The notes under the pieces are model-generated. The model was not told the origin of the DNA, searched no databases, and saw only the letters and a list, made by a program, of their open reading frames with translations. Shown in pieces: positions 26,224 to 35,445 of a stretch of 64,000 nucleotides of DNA. Source of the DNA: Mycobacterium seoulense (GTDB taxonomy: Bacteria > Actinomycetota > Actinomycetes > Mycobacteriales > Mycobacteriaceae); contig NZ_AP022582.1 of assembly GCF_010731595.1 (NCBI RefSeq), positions 2,914,001 to 2,978,000 of the forward strand, in the 5' to 3' direction. Within the stretch, counting starts at the first letter, position 1; every line of letters begins with the position of its first letter. Made by a program: the position numbers and the translations under genes.

Positions 26224-27470
26224 CCCCGGCCGCACATTCGGAACCCAACTCCGCCGAGAACCCGTTTCCGGTGCGCGCGGTAGCCATTCGGGTCGCGGGC
26301 TGGATCGACAGGCTCGGCACGGTGTGGGTCGAGGGGCAGCTGGCCCAGATCAGCGCGCGGCCCGACTCCAAGACGGTGTTCATGGTGCTGCGCGACCCGG
26401 CCGCCGACATGTCGCTGAGCGTCACCTGTTCGCGTGACCTGGTGGCCAACGCGCCGGTGAAGCTGGCCGAGGGCACGCAGGTGGTGGTCTGCGGCAAGCC
26501 GTCGTTCTACACCGGCCGGGGCACATTCTCGTTGCGGCTCAGCGAGATACGGGCCGTCGGTGTGGGTGAGCTGCTGGCCCGAATCGATCGGCTGCGCCGG
26601 CTGCTGGACGCCGAAGGGCTTTTCGACCCCCGCCTCAAACGACCAATCCCCTTCCTGCCCAACATGATCGGACTGATCACCGGCCGGGCCAGCGCCGCCG
26701 AACACGATGTGCGAACGGTGGCGGGCGCGCGCTGGCCGGCGGTGCGCTTCGCGGTGCGCAACACCGCGGTCCAGGGGCCCAACGCGGTGGCGCAGATCGT
26801 CGAAGCACTCTACGAACTCGACCGCCACGCCGAGGTCGACGTCATCGTGGTGGCCCGCGGCGGCGGCAGCGTCGAGGACCTGCTGCCGTTCTCCGACGAG
26901 ACGCTGTGCCGCGCCATCGCGGCGTGCCGCACCCCCGTGATCAGCGCGGTCGGTCACGAACCCGACAACCCGCTGTGCGATTTGGTCGCCGACCTGCGCG
27001 CCGCCACCCCGACCGACGCGGCGAAGAAGGTGGTGCCCGATACCGCCGCCGAGCAGCGCCTGATCCAGGACTTGCGCCGGCGAAGCGCGCAGGCCCTGCG
27101 CAATTGGGTCTCTCGCGAACAACGCGCGCTGGCCCAGGTCCGCAGCCGACCGGTGCTCGCCGAACCGCTGAGCGCGCTGACGGCGCGCGCCGACGAGGTT
27201 CACCGCGCCCGGTCGGCCATCCGCCGCGACATCACCCGCCTGGCCGCCACCGAGGCGGAGCGCGTCGGTCACCTGAGCGCGCGGCTGGCGACGCTGGGAC
27301 CGGCGGCCACGCTGGCCCGCGGTTACGCCGTCGTGCAGGCGGTGCCGGACTCCGGGGCCCCGGTCGTGCTGCGGTCGGTGGCCGACGCCCCGGCGGGGAG
27401 GCGGCTGCGGGTGCGCGTTGCCGACGGCGCCGTCGCCGCGGTGAGCGAGGGGCCGACCGATGGCCGGTAA
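26220..27470 (+). CDS. xseA: Exodeoxyribonuclease VII large subunit
   Basis: 416 aa from GTG 26220, which overlaps the previous stop. The N-terminal OB fold ([11 protein letters not shown]...VFMVLRDP) is followed by the conserved core [30 protein letters not shown] and [14 protein letters not shown], then a long helical region and a C-terminal segment LARGYAVV. Exonuclease VII degrades single-stranded DNA bidirectionally into oligonucleotides. Overlaps xseB by 11 nt, so both subunits are made together. Confidence 0.96.
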   Translation: MTPAAHSEPNSAENPFPVRAVAIRVAGWIDRLGTVWVEGQLAQISARPDSKTVFMVLRDPAADMSLSVTCSRDLVANAPVKLAEGTQVVVCGKPSFYTGRGTFSLRLSEIRAVGVGELLARIDRLRRLLDAEGLFDPRLKRPIPFLPNMIGLITGRASAAEHDVRTVAGARWPAVRFAVRNTAVQGPNAVAQIVEALYELDRHAEVDVIVVARGGGSVEDLLPFSDETLCRAIAACRTPVISAVGHEPDNPLCDLVADLRAATPTDAAKKVVPDTAAEQRLIQDLRRRSAQALRNWVSREQRALAQVRSRPVLAEPLSALTARADEVHRARSAIRRDITRLAATEAERVGHLSARLATLGPAATLARGYAVVQAVPDSGAPVVLRSVADAPAGRRLRVRVADGAVAAVSEGPTDGR

Positions 27471-27696
27471 AGAGGAGCAGCCAATTACGCCCATTAGTAG
27501 CCTCGGGTACGAAGCGTGCCGGGACGAACTGATCGAAGTGGTCCGCCTGCTCGAGCAGGGCGGCTTGGATCTGGATGCATCGCTGAAATTATGGGAAAGA
27601 GGTGAGGAGCTGGCTAAACGATGCGAGGAGCACTTAGCTGGAGCCCGCAAGCGGATTGAGGATGCGCTGGCGGCCGGCCAGGCGGACGACGCCTGA
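27460..27696 (+). CDS. xseB: Exodeoxyribonuclease VII small subunit
   Basis: 78 aa, with the short two-helix XseB fold: [57 protein letters not shown]. The [10 protein letters not shown] segment is the family signature. It binds the XseA C-terminal helices. Begins within the end of xseA, and is the last gene before the KstR-controlled steroid dehydrogenase. Confidence 0.95.
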   Translation: MAGKEEQPITPISSLGYEACRDELIEVVRLLEQGGLDLDASLKLWERGEELAKRCEEHLAGARKRIEDALAAGQADDA

Positions 27697-27740
27697 TTTA
27701 GCCATTATACGAAAGCTGCGGTCGTGACTTTTTTCCAAAT

Positions 27741-27754
27741 TGGAACACGTTTCA
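27741..27754. promoter_or_regulatory. KstR-type operator (TGGAACACGTTTCA)
   Basis: The 14-mer matches TnnAACnnGTTnnA at all fixed positions and carries imperfect dyad symmetry. It lies 16-29 nt upstream of ATG 27770 of the 3beta-hydroxysteroid dehydrogenase. Rv1106c, the M. tuberculosis homologue, belongs to the KstR regulon, so function and site agree. The position close to the start suggests repression by blocking polymerase. Confidence 0.85.
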
Positions 27755-27769
27755 GTTATGCTGCCGCCC

Positions 27770-28858
27770 ATGGCTGATGCATCTCTGACGACCGAACTCG
27801 GCCGCGTCCTGGTCACCGGCGGCTCCGGGTTCGTCGGCGCCAACCTGGTCACCACGCTGCTGGACCGCGGGTATCGGGTGCGTTCGTTCGACCGTGCGCC
27901 GTCGCCGCTTGCGCAGCACCCGCAGCTGGAGGTGCTCGAGGGTGACATCACCGACACGGCGGTGTGCGCCCGGGCGGTCGACGGCGTCGACACCGTCTTC
28001 CACACCGCGGCGATCATCGACTTGATGGGCGGCGCGTCGGTGACCGACGCGTACCGGCAGCGCAGCTTCGCGGTCAACGTCGGCGGTACCGAGAACCTGG
28101 TGCACGCGGGTCAGGCGGCAGGGGTGAAGCGATTCGTCTACACGTCGTCCAACAGCGTCGTGATGGGCGGCCAGAACATCCCCGGCGGTGACGAGACCCT
28201 GCCCTACACCGACCGGTTCAACGACCTCTACACCGAGACCAAGGTGGTCGCCGAGCGGTTCGTCCTGGCGCAGAACGGTGTTGGCGGGATGCTGACATGC
28301 GCGATCCGGCCCAGCGGGATCTGGGGCCGCGGCGATCAGACGATGTTCCGCAAGCTGTTCGAAAGCGTGATCGCCGGCCACGTCAAGGTGTTGATCGGCC
28401 GCAAGTCGGCGCGGCTGGATAACTCCTACGTACACAACCTGATTCACGGCTTCATCCTGGCCGCAGAGCACCTCGTCCCCGGGGGCACCGCGCCGGGGCA
28501 GGCGTACTTCATCAACGACGACGAACCGATCAACATGTTCGAGTTCGCCCGCCCGGTGGTCGAGGCCTGCGGCGTGAGCTGGCCGCGGGTGCGGATCAAC
28601 GGCCCGATGGTCCGCGCGGCGATGACGGGCTGGCAGCGGCTGCACTTCCGCTTCGGCATACCCGCGCCGCTGCTCGAGCCGCTCGCCGTCGAGCGGCTTT
28701 ACCTGGACAACTACTTCTCGATCGCCAAGGCGCGCCGCGACCTCGGCTATGAGCCGCTGTTCACCACCGAGCAGGCGTTGAAGCAGTGCCTGCCCTACTA
28801 CGTCGACATGTTCCAGCGCATGAAGGCCGAAGCGCTCCAAGCGCCCGTCAGCGGTTAG
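27770..28858 (+). CDS. hsd: 3beta-hydroxysteroid dehydrogenase (cholesterol dehydrogenase)
   Basis: 362 aa. NAD-binding GGSGFVG (17-23), catalytic Y154 and K158 (LYTETKVV) and S126/S127 (YTSSNSV) are those of the 3beta-HSD/extended SDR family; the rest follows mycobacterial Rv1106c. It oxidises cholesterol to cholest-5-en-3-one and onward to the 4-en-3-one, the entry step of cholesterol catabolism. I choose ATG 27770 (MADASLTTELGR): an in-frame ATG at 27740 would place the operator in the coding region. ATG 27758 remains possible. Confidence 0.93.
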   Translation: MADASLTTELGRVLVTGGSGFVGANLVTTLLDRGYRVRSFDRAPSPLAQHPQLEVLEGDITDTAVCARAVDGVDTVFHTAAIIDLMGGASVTDAYRQRSFAVNVGGTENLVHAGQAAGVKRFVYTSSNSVVMGGQNIPGGDETLPYTDRFNDLYTETKVVAERFVLAQNGVGGMLTCAIRPSGIWGRGDQTMFRKLFESVIAGHVKVLIGRKSARLDNSYVHNLIHGFILAAEHLVPGGTAPGQAYFINDDEPINMFEFARPVVEACGVSWPRVRINGPMVRAAMTGWQRLHFRFGIPAPLLEPLAVERLYLDNYFSIAKARRDLGYEPLFTTEQALKQCLPYYVDMFQRMKAEALQAPVSG

Positions 28859-28864
28859 CCGTCG

Positions 28865-30400
28865 CTAGCGGAAGCCCACCATCTCACTGCCCCACGCGGC
28901 GCGGATGCGCGCGTCGACATCACGCGCGACGGTGTCGCGCCTGTCGATGATCAGGCAGGCGCGCTCGGCCGCCCGGTACGGCGCCCACTCCGGCTCGCCG
29001 GGCGGCCCCGCCGGGTCGGCGCGCGCCGCGAAGTTGATCCACCTCGTGCGCACCCTCCGGGAGACCGCCTTGGCGGTCGCGGCACCGCCGAGCTTCAGTG
29101 TGGGGTCCTTCGGACCGCCCAGATTGCCCCAGACATAAGGCAATTCGGTCGCGTGAGCGGCGTTGACCAACAGCAGCTTCAGCAGCGGGGTCGCGTAGTC
29201 GAACCGGTACAGGTACACCGGCGCGACCCGGGAGTGCCCCTCGGCCAGCCACACCGACGGCATCCGGAACCCGACGTCGGTCGCGATGCTCAAACTCCTT
29301 GCCCTGCGCCGCAATCGCGAGTAGGCCGACCCGATCTGCTCCTCGGTGGGCAGTTGCAGGTCGGGTTGTTCGGCGGCGATCTGGTCGAACATCGACGTGA
29401 TCGCGCGAGGGGTGATCGGCATCAGCCTCGAGCGCATCAACCTGAAGAGCGCGGCCTCGTGCTTGTTGGTACCGATGATCAGCGGGACCGGAAGCGAGCG
29501 GCCCTCCTGCACCCGCTTGACCGGGTAGTCGTCCAGCAGCTCGCCGTCGATGATCGGGACGAACGCCAGAATCCCGGGGTTACGCACGGGCACTTCGTCG
29601 AAGACCTCTTGGGAGGCGGCCAGCAGCACCGCGGTGGGCACGGTCGGCAGCCGGTCCGCATCGACGTCGAGCCGTTCGAGGACGGTCTCGGCCACGCGCT
29701 GCGCCCTGCGCCGGTCGTACACCGACGTGGCCGGTGAGCTCTGGGCGATCGCGCGGGCGAACAAGCCCTCGGCTGCCGGGCAGGCCAGCAGGGTCGTCAC
29801 GATCCCCGCCCCCGCGGATTCGCCGAACAGGGTGACGTTGCGGGGATCCCCGCCGAATGCGGCGATGTTGTCGCGCACCCAGGCCAGCGCCGCCAGCACG
29901 TCGCGCAGTCCGACGTTGGAATCGAACCGCCGCCGCGAGGTGGTGAATGACGACAGGTCCATGAAACCGAGCGCTCCGACCCGGTAGTTGACCGTGACCA
30001 CGACGACGTCACCGCCGCTGACCAATCGGCGACCGTCGTACAACGCCTGGCTGCCCGAGCCCAGGACGTAGGCCCCGCCATGCAGCCAGACCATCACCGG
30101 CTTACGGTCGCCGGCCTGGGTGCCGGACGACGCCCAGACGTTCGTCCGGAGGCAGTCCTCGCCCTGCGGCGCGCCCAGGTCGAGCGGCATGTTGGGAAAG
30201 ACCGGCTGCGGGCAGGCCGGCCCGTAGCGGGTGGCGTCGGCGACCCGGGTCCACCGCTCGGGCGGCTGCGGTGCCCGGAACCGCAGGGCACCGACGGGCG
30301 GGGCGGCGTAGCGGACGCCTTTCCATGCTCGAACGGTGCCGAGGTCGGCGCCCCGGACCGGGCCGTAGACGGTGTCGACTACGAGACTGTCACTGGGCAT
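28865..30400 (-). CDS. Type B carboxylesterase (para-nitrobenzyl esterase-like)
   Basis: 511 aa, full length and uninterrupted. The oxyanion motif WLHGGAY, the nucleophile S195 in LFGESAGAGI, and the usual EDCLRTNVW block are present, so the hydrolase should be active on carboxylic esters. In M. tuberculosis the equivalent appears as two fragments, Rv1104 and Rv1105. Six nt separate its stop from the convergent steroid dehydrogenase, and it lies 7 nt downstream of a dienelactone-hydrolase-like gene on the same strand, so these may be an operon. Confidence 0.88.
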   Translation of the reverse strand: MPSDSLVVDTVYGPVRGADLGTVRAWKGVRYAAPPVGALRFRAPQPPERWTRVADATRYGPACPQPVFPNMPLDLGAPQGEDCLRTNVWASSGTQAGDRKPVMVWLHGGAYVLGSGSQALYDGRRLVSGGDVVVVTVNYRVGALGFMDLSSFTTSRRRFDSNVGLRDVLAALAWVRDNIAAFGGDPRNVTLFGESAGAGIVTTLLACPAAEGLFARAIAQSSPATSVYDRRRAQRVAETVLERLDVDADRLPTVPTAVLLAASQEVFDEVPVRNPGILAFVPIIDGELLDDYPVKRVQEGRSLPVPLIIGTNKHEAALFRLMRSRLMPITPRAITSMFDQIAAEQPDLQLPTEEQIGSAYSRLRRRARSLSIATDVGFRMPSVWLAEGHSRVAPVYLYRFDYATPLLKLLLVNAAHATELPYVWGNLGGPKDPTLKLGGAATAKAVSRRVRTRWINFAARADPAGPPGEPEWAPYRAAERACLIIDRRDTVARDVDARIRAAWGSEMVGFR

Positions 30401-30407
30401 GCGGTTC

Positions 30408-31205
30408 CTAGGTGAGCCGCTGGGTGAGGAACTCGACCACCCGCTTGCGGGCCTCGTAAGCCGGCTGGCCGTCGACTTCGCGGACCTCGTCGGTCAGCAC
30501 CGAATGCGCCATCTTGCCGAAACCGCCCACATTGCCCGGGCTCGAATCGATCTCGATCACCTCGAAGGCGTCACCGAGCCGCTCCTTGAGCGCGGCGAAC
30601 CGTTCGCGGGGCACGGCGCTGTCCTCGCTGAACCGCAGCCCCATCGCGCACAGGCCGTCGTTGGCGCAGCGATCGGCCACAGTGGCAAGTTCGGCTTCGC
30701 TCAGCCCGGGATCGCGGCGCCGCGCCGGGCCCAGCGGCAGCGGCACCGACGGCTGCGAGAGCACCGGGGCCAGGACGGCGTCGTCGACCGCGGCGGCCAG
30801 CGCGAAGCCGCCGGTGAAGCATTGGCCGATCACGCCGACACCCTTGCCCGGCGTCGACGCGTTGAGGTCACGCGCCAGCGCCCGCAGGAACAACGACACC
30901 GGTCGCTGTTTGTTCGTCGCGAAGGCCGCGAATTCCCTTGCCACACAGGCCCGGCTGATGCTCGCGGCGATGTAGCCGACCGTCTTCGCCTTGCCCGGCT
31001 CGCCGAACAGCGACGGGATGGCGACGGTGAAGCCGTTGTCCACCAGGTGATTGCCCAGGGCCAGCACACCGGGATGGATTCCGGGGATCTCGGGAATCAG
31101 GACCACTCCGGGGCCGCTGCCCTTGCGGTAGACGTCGTGTGTGTAGCCGCCGCCGGTGAACGGCGCGACCGACCATCCGGACAGATCCGCTTCGGGTGCA
31201 GTCAC
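30408..31205 (-). CDS. Dienelactone hydrolase family protein
   Basis: 265 aa. It has the family's Cys-type alpha/beta hydrolase layout: E39 in LIPEIPG, nucleophile C129 in VIGQCFTGG, and a histidine in the C-terminal KMAHSVL. Dienelactone hydrolases open lactones in aromatic breakdown, but many family members are general esterases. Its stop is 7 nt from the start of the carboxylesterase gene, so the pair is likely co-transcribed; 12 nt separate it from the upstream DUF4245 gene. Confidence 0.85.
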   Translation of the reverse strand: MTAPEADLSGWSVAPFTGGGYTHDVYRKGSGPGVVLIPEIPGIHPGVLALGNHLVDNGFTVAIPSLFGEPGKAKTVGYIAASISRACVAREFAAFATNKQRPVSLFLRALARDLNASTPGKGVGVIGQCFTGGFALAAAVDDAVLAPVLSQPSVPLPLGPARRRDPGLSEAELATVADRCANDGLCAMGLRFSEDSAVPRERFAALKERLGDAFEVIEIDSSPGNVGGFGKMAHSVLTDEVREVDGQPAYEARKRVVEFLTQRLT

Positions 31206-31217
31206 GTCGGCCTTCCT

Positions 31218-31916
31218 TCAGCGCGCGGGTAACGGCGGTTGCGATTGCGTCGCCGAAGCCAGCGTACGGAACTGATCGGTGCTGCCGGCACCGGTTATCG
31301 CGATCTGGGTGGCCCCGGACGGGCCGGTGAGCCTGGTGGTCCACACCGGCTCGGCGTCCGCCCCGCTTTGGCCGGCGCCGTTGTAGACGACCCAGTTGGT
31401 CCCCGCGACGTCGACCGTTCCGGCCGGATACGCCGAGGCGTGGATCGAGCCCACCAGTTTGTCCTCGTCGGCGTTGCTCTGGGTCAGGCTCAGGTACATC
31501 CCCGTCGGGCTGATGTAGCCGACGACCGAGGTGGCCGCGTTCAGGCGTTGACCGGTCGAGGGGTCGGTGCGCCCGCCCTGGATACCGCCGCGGCTGCCGG
31601 AGTTGGCCTGCCAGCCCGCGGGCAGGTTGGGCAACCGGACGGGGAAGCCGACGGCCGCGGCATCGGCCCGCAGGGCCGTCGCGGCGTCGTAGGACGGGAC
31701 CGCGCCCTGGTGGCTGCCGGGCTGGAACGAGCACATGCCCACCAGGCCCGCCAGCAGGATGCATCCGAGCACCAATGGCATCAGCGACCAGAACATGTCG
31801 CGGCCGTCCTGCAGCAACCGCGGTTTCGCGGGCTTGGGAACGGGGCCGGCCGCCGGGGCCGGCTCGCCCGTGACATGGGCGTCCGAGCTGGCATTCAGCG
31901 GCGGCTCTTCGGTCAT
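31218..31916 (-). CDS. DUF4245 membrane-anchored protein
   Basis: 232 aa from ATG 31916 ([12 protein letters not shown]), preceded by GGGGG. A Pro-rich cytoplasmic N-terminus is followed by one membrane helix ([20 protein letters not shown], about 48-67) and an extracytoplasmic domain with [14 protein letters not shown] and [15 protein letters not shown]. It matches Rv1100, function unknown. It is divergent from glpX with only 55 nt between starts. Confidence 0.85.
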   Translation of the reverse strand: MTEEPPLNASSDAHVTGEPAPAAGPVPKPAKPRLLQDGRDMFWSLMPLVLGCILLAGLVGMCSFQPGSHQGAVPSYDAATALRADAAAVGFPVRLPNLPAGWQANSGSRGGIQGGRTDPSTGQRLNAATSVVGYISPTGMYLSLTQSNADEDKLVGSIHASAYPAGTVDVAGTNWVVYNGAGQSGADAEPVWTTRLTGPSGATQIAITGAGSTDQFRTLASATQSQPPLPAR

Positions 31917-31971
31917 CCCCCGAGTATCCCAGTTCCAGCAGACCGATCCGCTTCTGGGACAATCACCAACC

Positions 31972-33024
31972 ATGACAGTTGAGGGCGACCACCCATCTGG
32001 ACGGCCACGTGGTGAAGCCCCGGACCGCAACCTGGCCCTGGAGCTCGTCCGGGTCACCGAGGCCGGCGCCATGGCCGCCGGCCGGTGGGTGGGCCGCGGC
32101 GACAAGGAGGGCGGCGACGGCGCGGCCGTCGACGCGATGCGCGAGCTGGTCAACACGGTGTCGATGCGCGGTGTGGTGGTCATCGGCGAGGGCGAGAAGG
32201 ACAACGCGCCGATGCTCTACAACGGCGAGGAGGTCGGCAACGGCGACGGCCCGGAGTGCGACTTCGCCGTCGACCCGATCGACGGCACCACGCTGATGAG
32301 CAAGGGCATGCCGAACGCGATCTCGGTGCTCGCGGTGGCCGAGCGCGGGGCGATGTTCGACCCGTCGGCCGTGTTCTACATGAACAAGATCGCCGTCGGG
32401 CCCGAGGCCGCCCACGTGCTGGACATCACCCAGCCGATCGCCGAAAACGTGCGCGCGGTCGCCAAGGCGAAGAACCTGTCGGTGCGGGACATGACGGTCT
32501 GCATCCTGGACCGGCCGCGGCACGCGCAGCTGATCGAGGACGTCCGGGCGACCGGGGCCCGCATCCGGTTGATCACCGACGGCGACGTCGCCGGGGCGAT
32601 CTCGGCGTGTCGGTACCTGTCCGGCACCGACATGCTGGCCGGCATCGGCGGCACGCCCGAGGGCATCATCGCCGCCGCCGCCATCCGCTGCATGGGCGGC
32701 GCGATCCAGGCGCAGCTGTCCCCGAAGGACGACGAAGAGCGCCAGAAGGCCATCGACGCCGGCCACGACGTCGACCGGGTGCTGACCACCGAGGACCTGG
32801 TGTCGGGCGAGAACGTCTTCTTCTGCGCCACCGGGGTCACCAACGGCGACCTCCTCAAGGGCGTGCAGTACTACCCCGGCGGCTGCACCACGCAGTCCAT
32901 CGTGATGCGGTCGAAGTCGGGCACCGTGCGCATGATCGAGGCCTATCACCGACTCTCGAAGCTCAACGAGTACTCCGCCATCGACTTCACCGGCGACAGC
33001 ACCGCCGCCTATCCCCTGCCCTGA
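31972..33024 (+). CDS. glpX: Fructose-1,6-bisphosphatase class II
   Basis: 350 aa from ATG 31972. Metal-binding [12 protein letters not shown] (E73/E75) and [10 protein letters not shown] (D101-T106) are the signatures of the class II (GlpX) enzyme, with [15 protein letters not shown] substrate loop ([13 protein letters not shown]). It removes the 1-phosphate from fructose-1,6-bisphosphate in gluconeogenesis, which M. tuberculosis needs to live on fatty acids. It is followed 25 nt later by fum, forming a glpX-fum operon. Confidence 0.96.
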   Translation: MTVEGDHPSGRPRGEAPDRNLALELVRVTEAGAMAAGRWVGRGDKEGGDGAAVDAMRELVNTVSMRGVVVIGEGEKDNAPMLYNGEEVGNGDGPECDFAVDPIDGTTLMSKGMPNAISVLAVAERGAMFDPSAVFYMNKIAVGPEAAHVLDITQPIAENVRAVAKAKNLSVRDMTVCILDRPRHAQLIEDVRATGARIRLITDGDVAGAISACRYLSGTDMLAGIGGTPEGIIAAAAIRCMGGAIQAQLSPKDDEERQKAIDAGHDVDRVLTTEDLVSGENVFFCATGVTNGDLLKGVQYYPGGCTTQSIVMRSKSGTVRMIEAYHRLSKLNEYSAIDFTGDSTAAYPLP

Positions 33025-33049
33025 CCGACACCAGCGAGGACTGCTACCT

Positions 33050-34462
33050 ATGGCCGATAGCGCCGCCGATTCCGAATACCGCATCGAACACGACACCATG
33101 GGCGAGGTCCGGGTGCCCGCAAAGGCGTTGTGGCGGGCGCAAACCCAGCGTGCGGTGGAGAACTTCCCCATCTCGGGCCGCGGCCTGGAGCGCACCCAGA
33201 TCCGCGCGCTGGGCCTGTTGAAGGGTGCCTGCGCGCAGGTCAACAAGGACCTGGGGCTGCTGGCGCCGGAGAAGGCCGACGCGATCATCGCCGCGGCCGC
33301 CGAGATCGCCGACGGCCTGCACGACGACCAGTTCCCCATCGACGTCTTCCAGACCGGGTCGGGCACCAGCTCCAACATGAACACCAACGAGGTGATCGCG
33401 AGCATCGCGGCCAAGGGCGGTGTCACGGTGCACCCCAACGACGACGTCAACATGTCCCAGTCGTCCAACGACACCTTCCCGACCGCCACCCACATCGCGG
33501 CGACCGAAGCCGCGGTGCGCCATCTGATCCCGGCGCTCGAGGTGCTGCATGACGCGCTGGCGAGCAAGGCCCGCGAATGGCACACGGTGGTCAAGTCGGG
33601 CCGCACCCATCTGATGGACGCCGTTCCGGTCACCCTCGGCCAGGAATTCAGCGGCTACGCCCGCCAGATCGAGGCAGGGATCGAGCGGGTGCGCGCCACG
33701 CTGCCGCGGCTGGGTGAGCTGGCGATCGGCGGCACCGCGGTCGGGACCGGCCTCAACGCCCCCGACGGCTTCGGCGCCAGGGTGGTGGAGACGTTGATCG
33801 CCTCCACCGGTCTGGTCGAATTGCGGACGGCCGCCAACTCTTTCGAGGCGCAGGCGGCGCGCGACGGACTGGTCGAGGCGTCCGGCGCGCTGCGCACCAT
33901 CGCGGTGTCGTTGACCAAGATCGCCAACGACATCCGCTGGATGGGATCCGGCCCGCTGACGGGGCTGGCCGAGATCCAGCTGCCGGATCTGCAGCCGGGC
34001 AGCTCGATCATGCCGGGCAAGGTGAATCCCGTTCTTCCGGAAGCGGTTACGCAGGTCGCAGCGCAGGTGATCGGCAATGACGCCGCGGTCGCCGTCGGCG
34101 GTTTGAGTGGCGCCTTCGAGCTGAACGTGTACATCCCGATGATGGCCCGCAACGTCCTCGAGTCGTTCAAGCTGCTGACCAACGTGTCGCGGTTGTTCGC
34201 GGAGCGCTGCATCATCGGGCTGAAGGCCAACGTCGAGCACCTGCGGGAGCTGGCCGAATCGTCGCCGTCGATCGTGACGCCGCTGAACTCGGCGATCGGC
34301 TACGAGGAGGCTGCCGCGGTGGCCAAGCAGGCCCTCAAGGAGCGCAAGACGATTCGCCAGACAGTGATCGACCGTGGCCTGATCGGCGACAAGCTGTCGG
34401 AAGAAGAACTGGACCGCCGCTTGGACGTCTTGGCGATGGCCAAAGTCGAGCCGGAAGCGTAG
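33050..34462 (+). CDS. fum: Fumarate hydratase class II
   Basis: 470 aa. The superfamily signature [11 protein letters not shown] is at residues 317-327, and [18 protein letters not shown] and the SGRTHLMDA block are also present. It is the iron-independent class II fumarase that interconverts fumarate and malate. Located between glpX and a proline-rich membrane protein gene, all on the plus strand with 25-nt and 16-nt gaps. Confidence 0.96.
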   Translation: MADSAADSEYRIEHDTMGEVRVPAKALWRAQTQRAVENFPISGRGLERTQIRALGLLKGACAQVNKDLGLLAPEKADAIIAAAAEIADGLHDDQFPIDVFQTGSGTSSNMNTNEVIASIAAKGGVTVHPNDDVNMSQSSNDTFPTATHIAATEAAVRHLIPALEVLHDALASKAREWHTVVKSGRTHLMDAVPVTLGQEFSGYARQIEAGIERVRATLPRLGELAIGGTAVGTGLNAPDGFGARVVETLIASTGLVELRTAANSFEAQAARDGLVEASGALRTIAVSLTKIANDIRWMGSGPLTGLAEIQLPDLQPGSSIMPGKVNPVLPEAVTQVAAQVIGNDAAVAVGGLSGAFELNVYIPMMARNVLESFKLLTNVSRLFAERCIIGLKANVEHLRELAESSPSIVTPLNSAIGYEEAAAVAKQALKERKTIRQTVIDRGLIGDKLSEEELDRRLDVLAMAKVEPEA

Positions 34463-34478
34463 GCGGGGTGATTTCGCG

Positions 34479-35429
34479 ATGACGGCTCCTCCGGGCGGCC
34501 CGTACGACCAAGGCCCGTACGGCCAGGGGCCATACGGTAACCCCTATGGGCAGCAACCCTATTGGGGCGGCCAGCCCCAGGGCGGCCCGCAACCGTACCC
34601 GCCGACCGGTCCGCAACAGTACCCGCCGACCGGCCCCTACCCCTACCAACCCCCGGGGTATCCGCAAGCGGGACAGCAGTTCCCGCCCGGACCTTATCCG
34701 CCGGGGCCGCCTCCGGGAGGGCCCGGTTCGAAGTTGCCGTGGTTGATCATCGCGGGTCTGGTCGTCCTGGCCGTCATCGCGCTGGTGGCGACCCTGATGG
34801 TGATGCGCGGCGGCAGCCACGGCAAGTCCCCGACCGCCGCACCCTCATCGACCAGCAGCACGACCAGTCAGCCGAAGGGCCAGCAGACGGCCACCGATTG
34901 CACCCCGAACGTGTCCGGCGGTGAGATGCCCCGGTCCGCGTCTATCGCGGCCGGCAAGTTGTCGTTCCCGGCCAGCGCGGTGCCGCCCAACTGGACGGTG
35001 TACTCCGATGACCAGAGCCCGAACCTGATCGGCGCGGTGGGTGTCGCCCAGGAAGTGCCCGGGGCCAGCCAGTGGATGATGACGGCAGAGGTCGGCGTCA
35101 CCAACTTCGTCGCCAGCATGGACGTCACCGCGCAGGCGTCGAAGTTGATGCAGTGCGTCGCCAGCGGGCCCGGCTATGCGAACGCCTCGCCCACGCTGGG
35201 CCCGACGAAGACATCCTCGATCACCGTCGACGGAACCAAGGCCGCCCGGGCCGACGCCGACGTCACGATCGCCGACCCCACCCGCAACGTCAAGGGCGAC
35301 TCCGTCACCGTCATCGCCGTCGACACCAAGCCGGTCACCGTCTTCATCGGCAGCACGCCCATCGGTGACGCCGCGTCGGCGGGCATCATCGGCCAGATCA
35401 TCGCCGCGCTGAAGGTCAACAAGTCCTGA
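34479..35429 (+). CDS. Membrane protein with Pro/Gly/Tyr-rich N-terminus (Rv1097c-like)
   Basis: 316 aa. The first 85 residues are repeats of GPYGQ, YPPTGP and PPGP. One membrane helix follows (LPWLIIAGLVVLAVIALVATLMVM, about 87-110), then a Ser/Thr linker and a C-terminal extracytoplasmic domain (LSFPASAVPPNWTVYSDDQ, KTSSITVDGTKAARADADV) of unknown fold. The layout matches mycobacterial proteins in which the Pro-rich part faces the cytoplasm. Third gene of the glpX-fum run. Confidence 0.8.
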   Translation: MTAPPGGPYDQGPYGQGPYGNPYGQQPYWGGQPQGGPQPYPPTGPQQYPPTGPYPYQPPGYPQAGQQFPPGPYPPGPPPGGPGSKLPWLIIAGLVVLAVIALVATLMVMRGGSHGKSPTAAPSSTSSTTSQPKGQQTATDCTPNVSGGEMPRSASIAAGKLSFPASAVPPNWTVYSDDQSPNLIGAVGVAQEVPGASQWMMTAEVGVTNFVASMDVTAQASKLMQCVASGPGYANASPTLGPTKTSSITVDGTKAARADADVTIADPTRNVKGDSVTVIAVDTKPVTVFIGSTPIGDAASAGIIGQIIAALKVNKS

Positions 35430-35445
35430 CGCGGCCCTCGCCGCG

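Noticed and set aside
34479..34735. Possible tandem DNA repeat array (GPYGQ/YPPTGP codons)
   Set aside because: The repeats are imperfect at DNA level and follow the amino-acid pattern of a Pro-rich cytoplasmic tail; no direct repeats of constant length and spacing.
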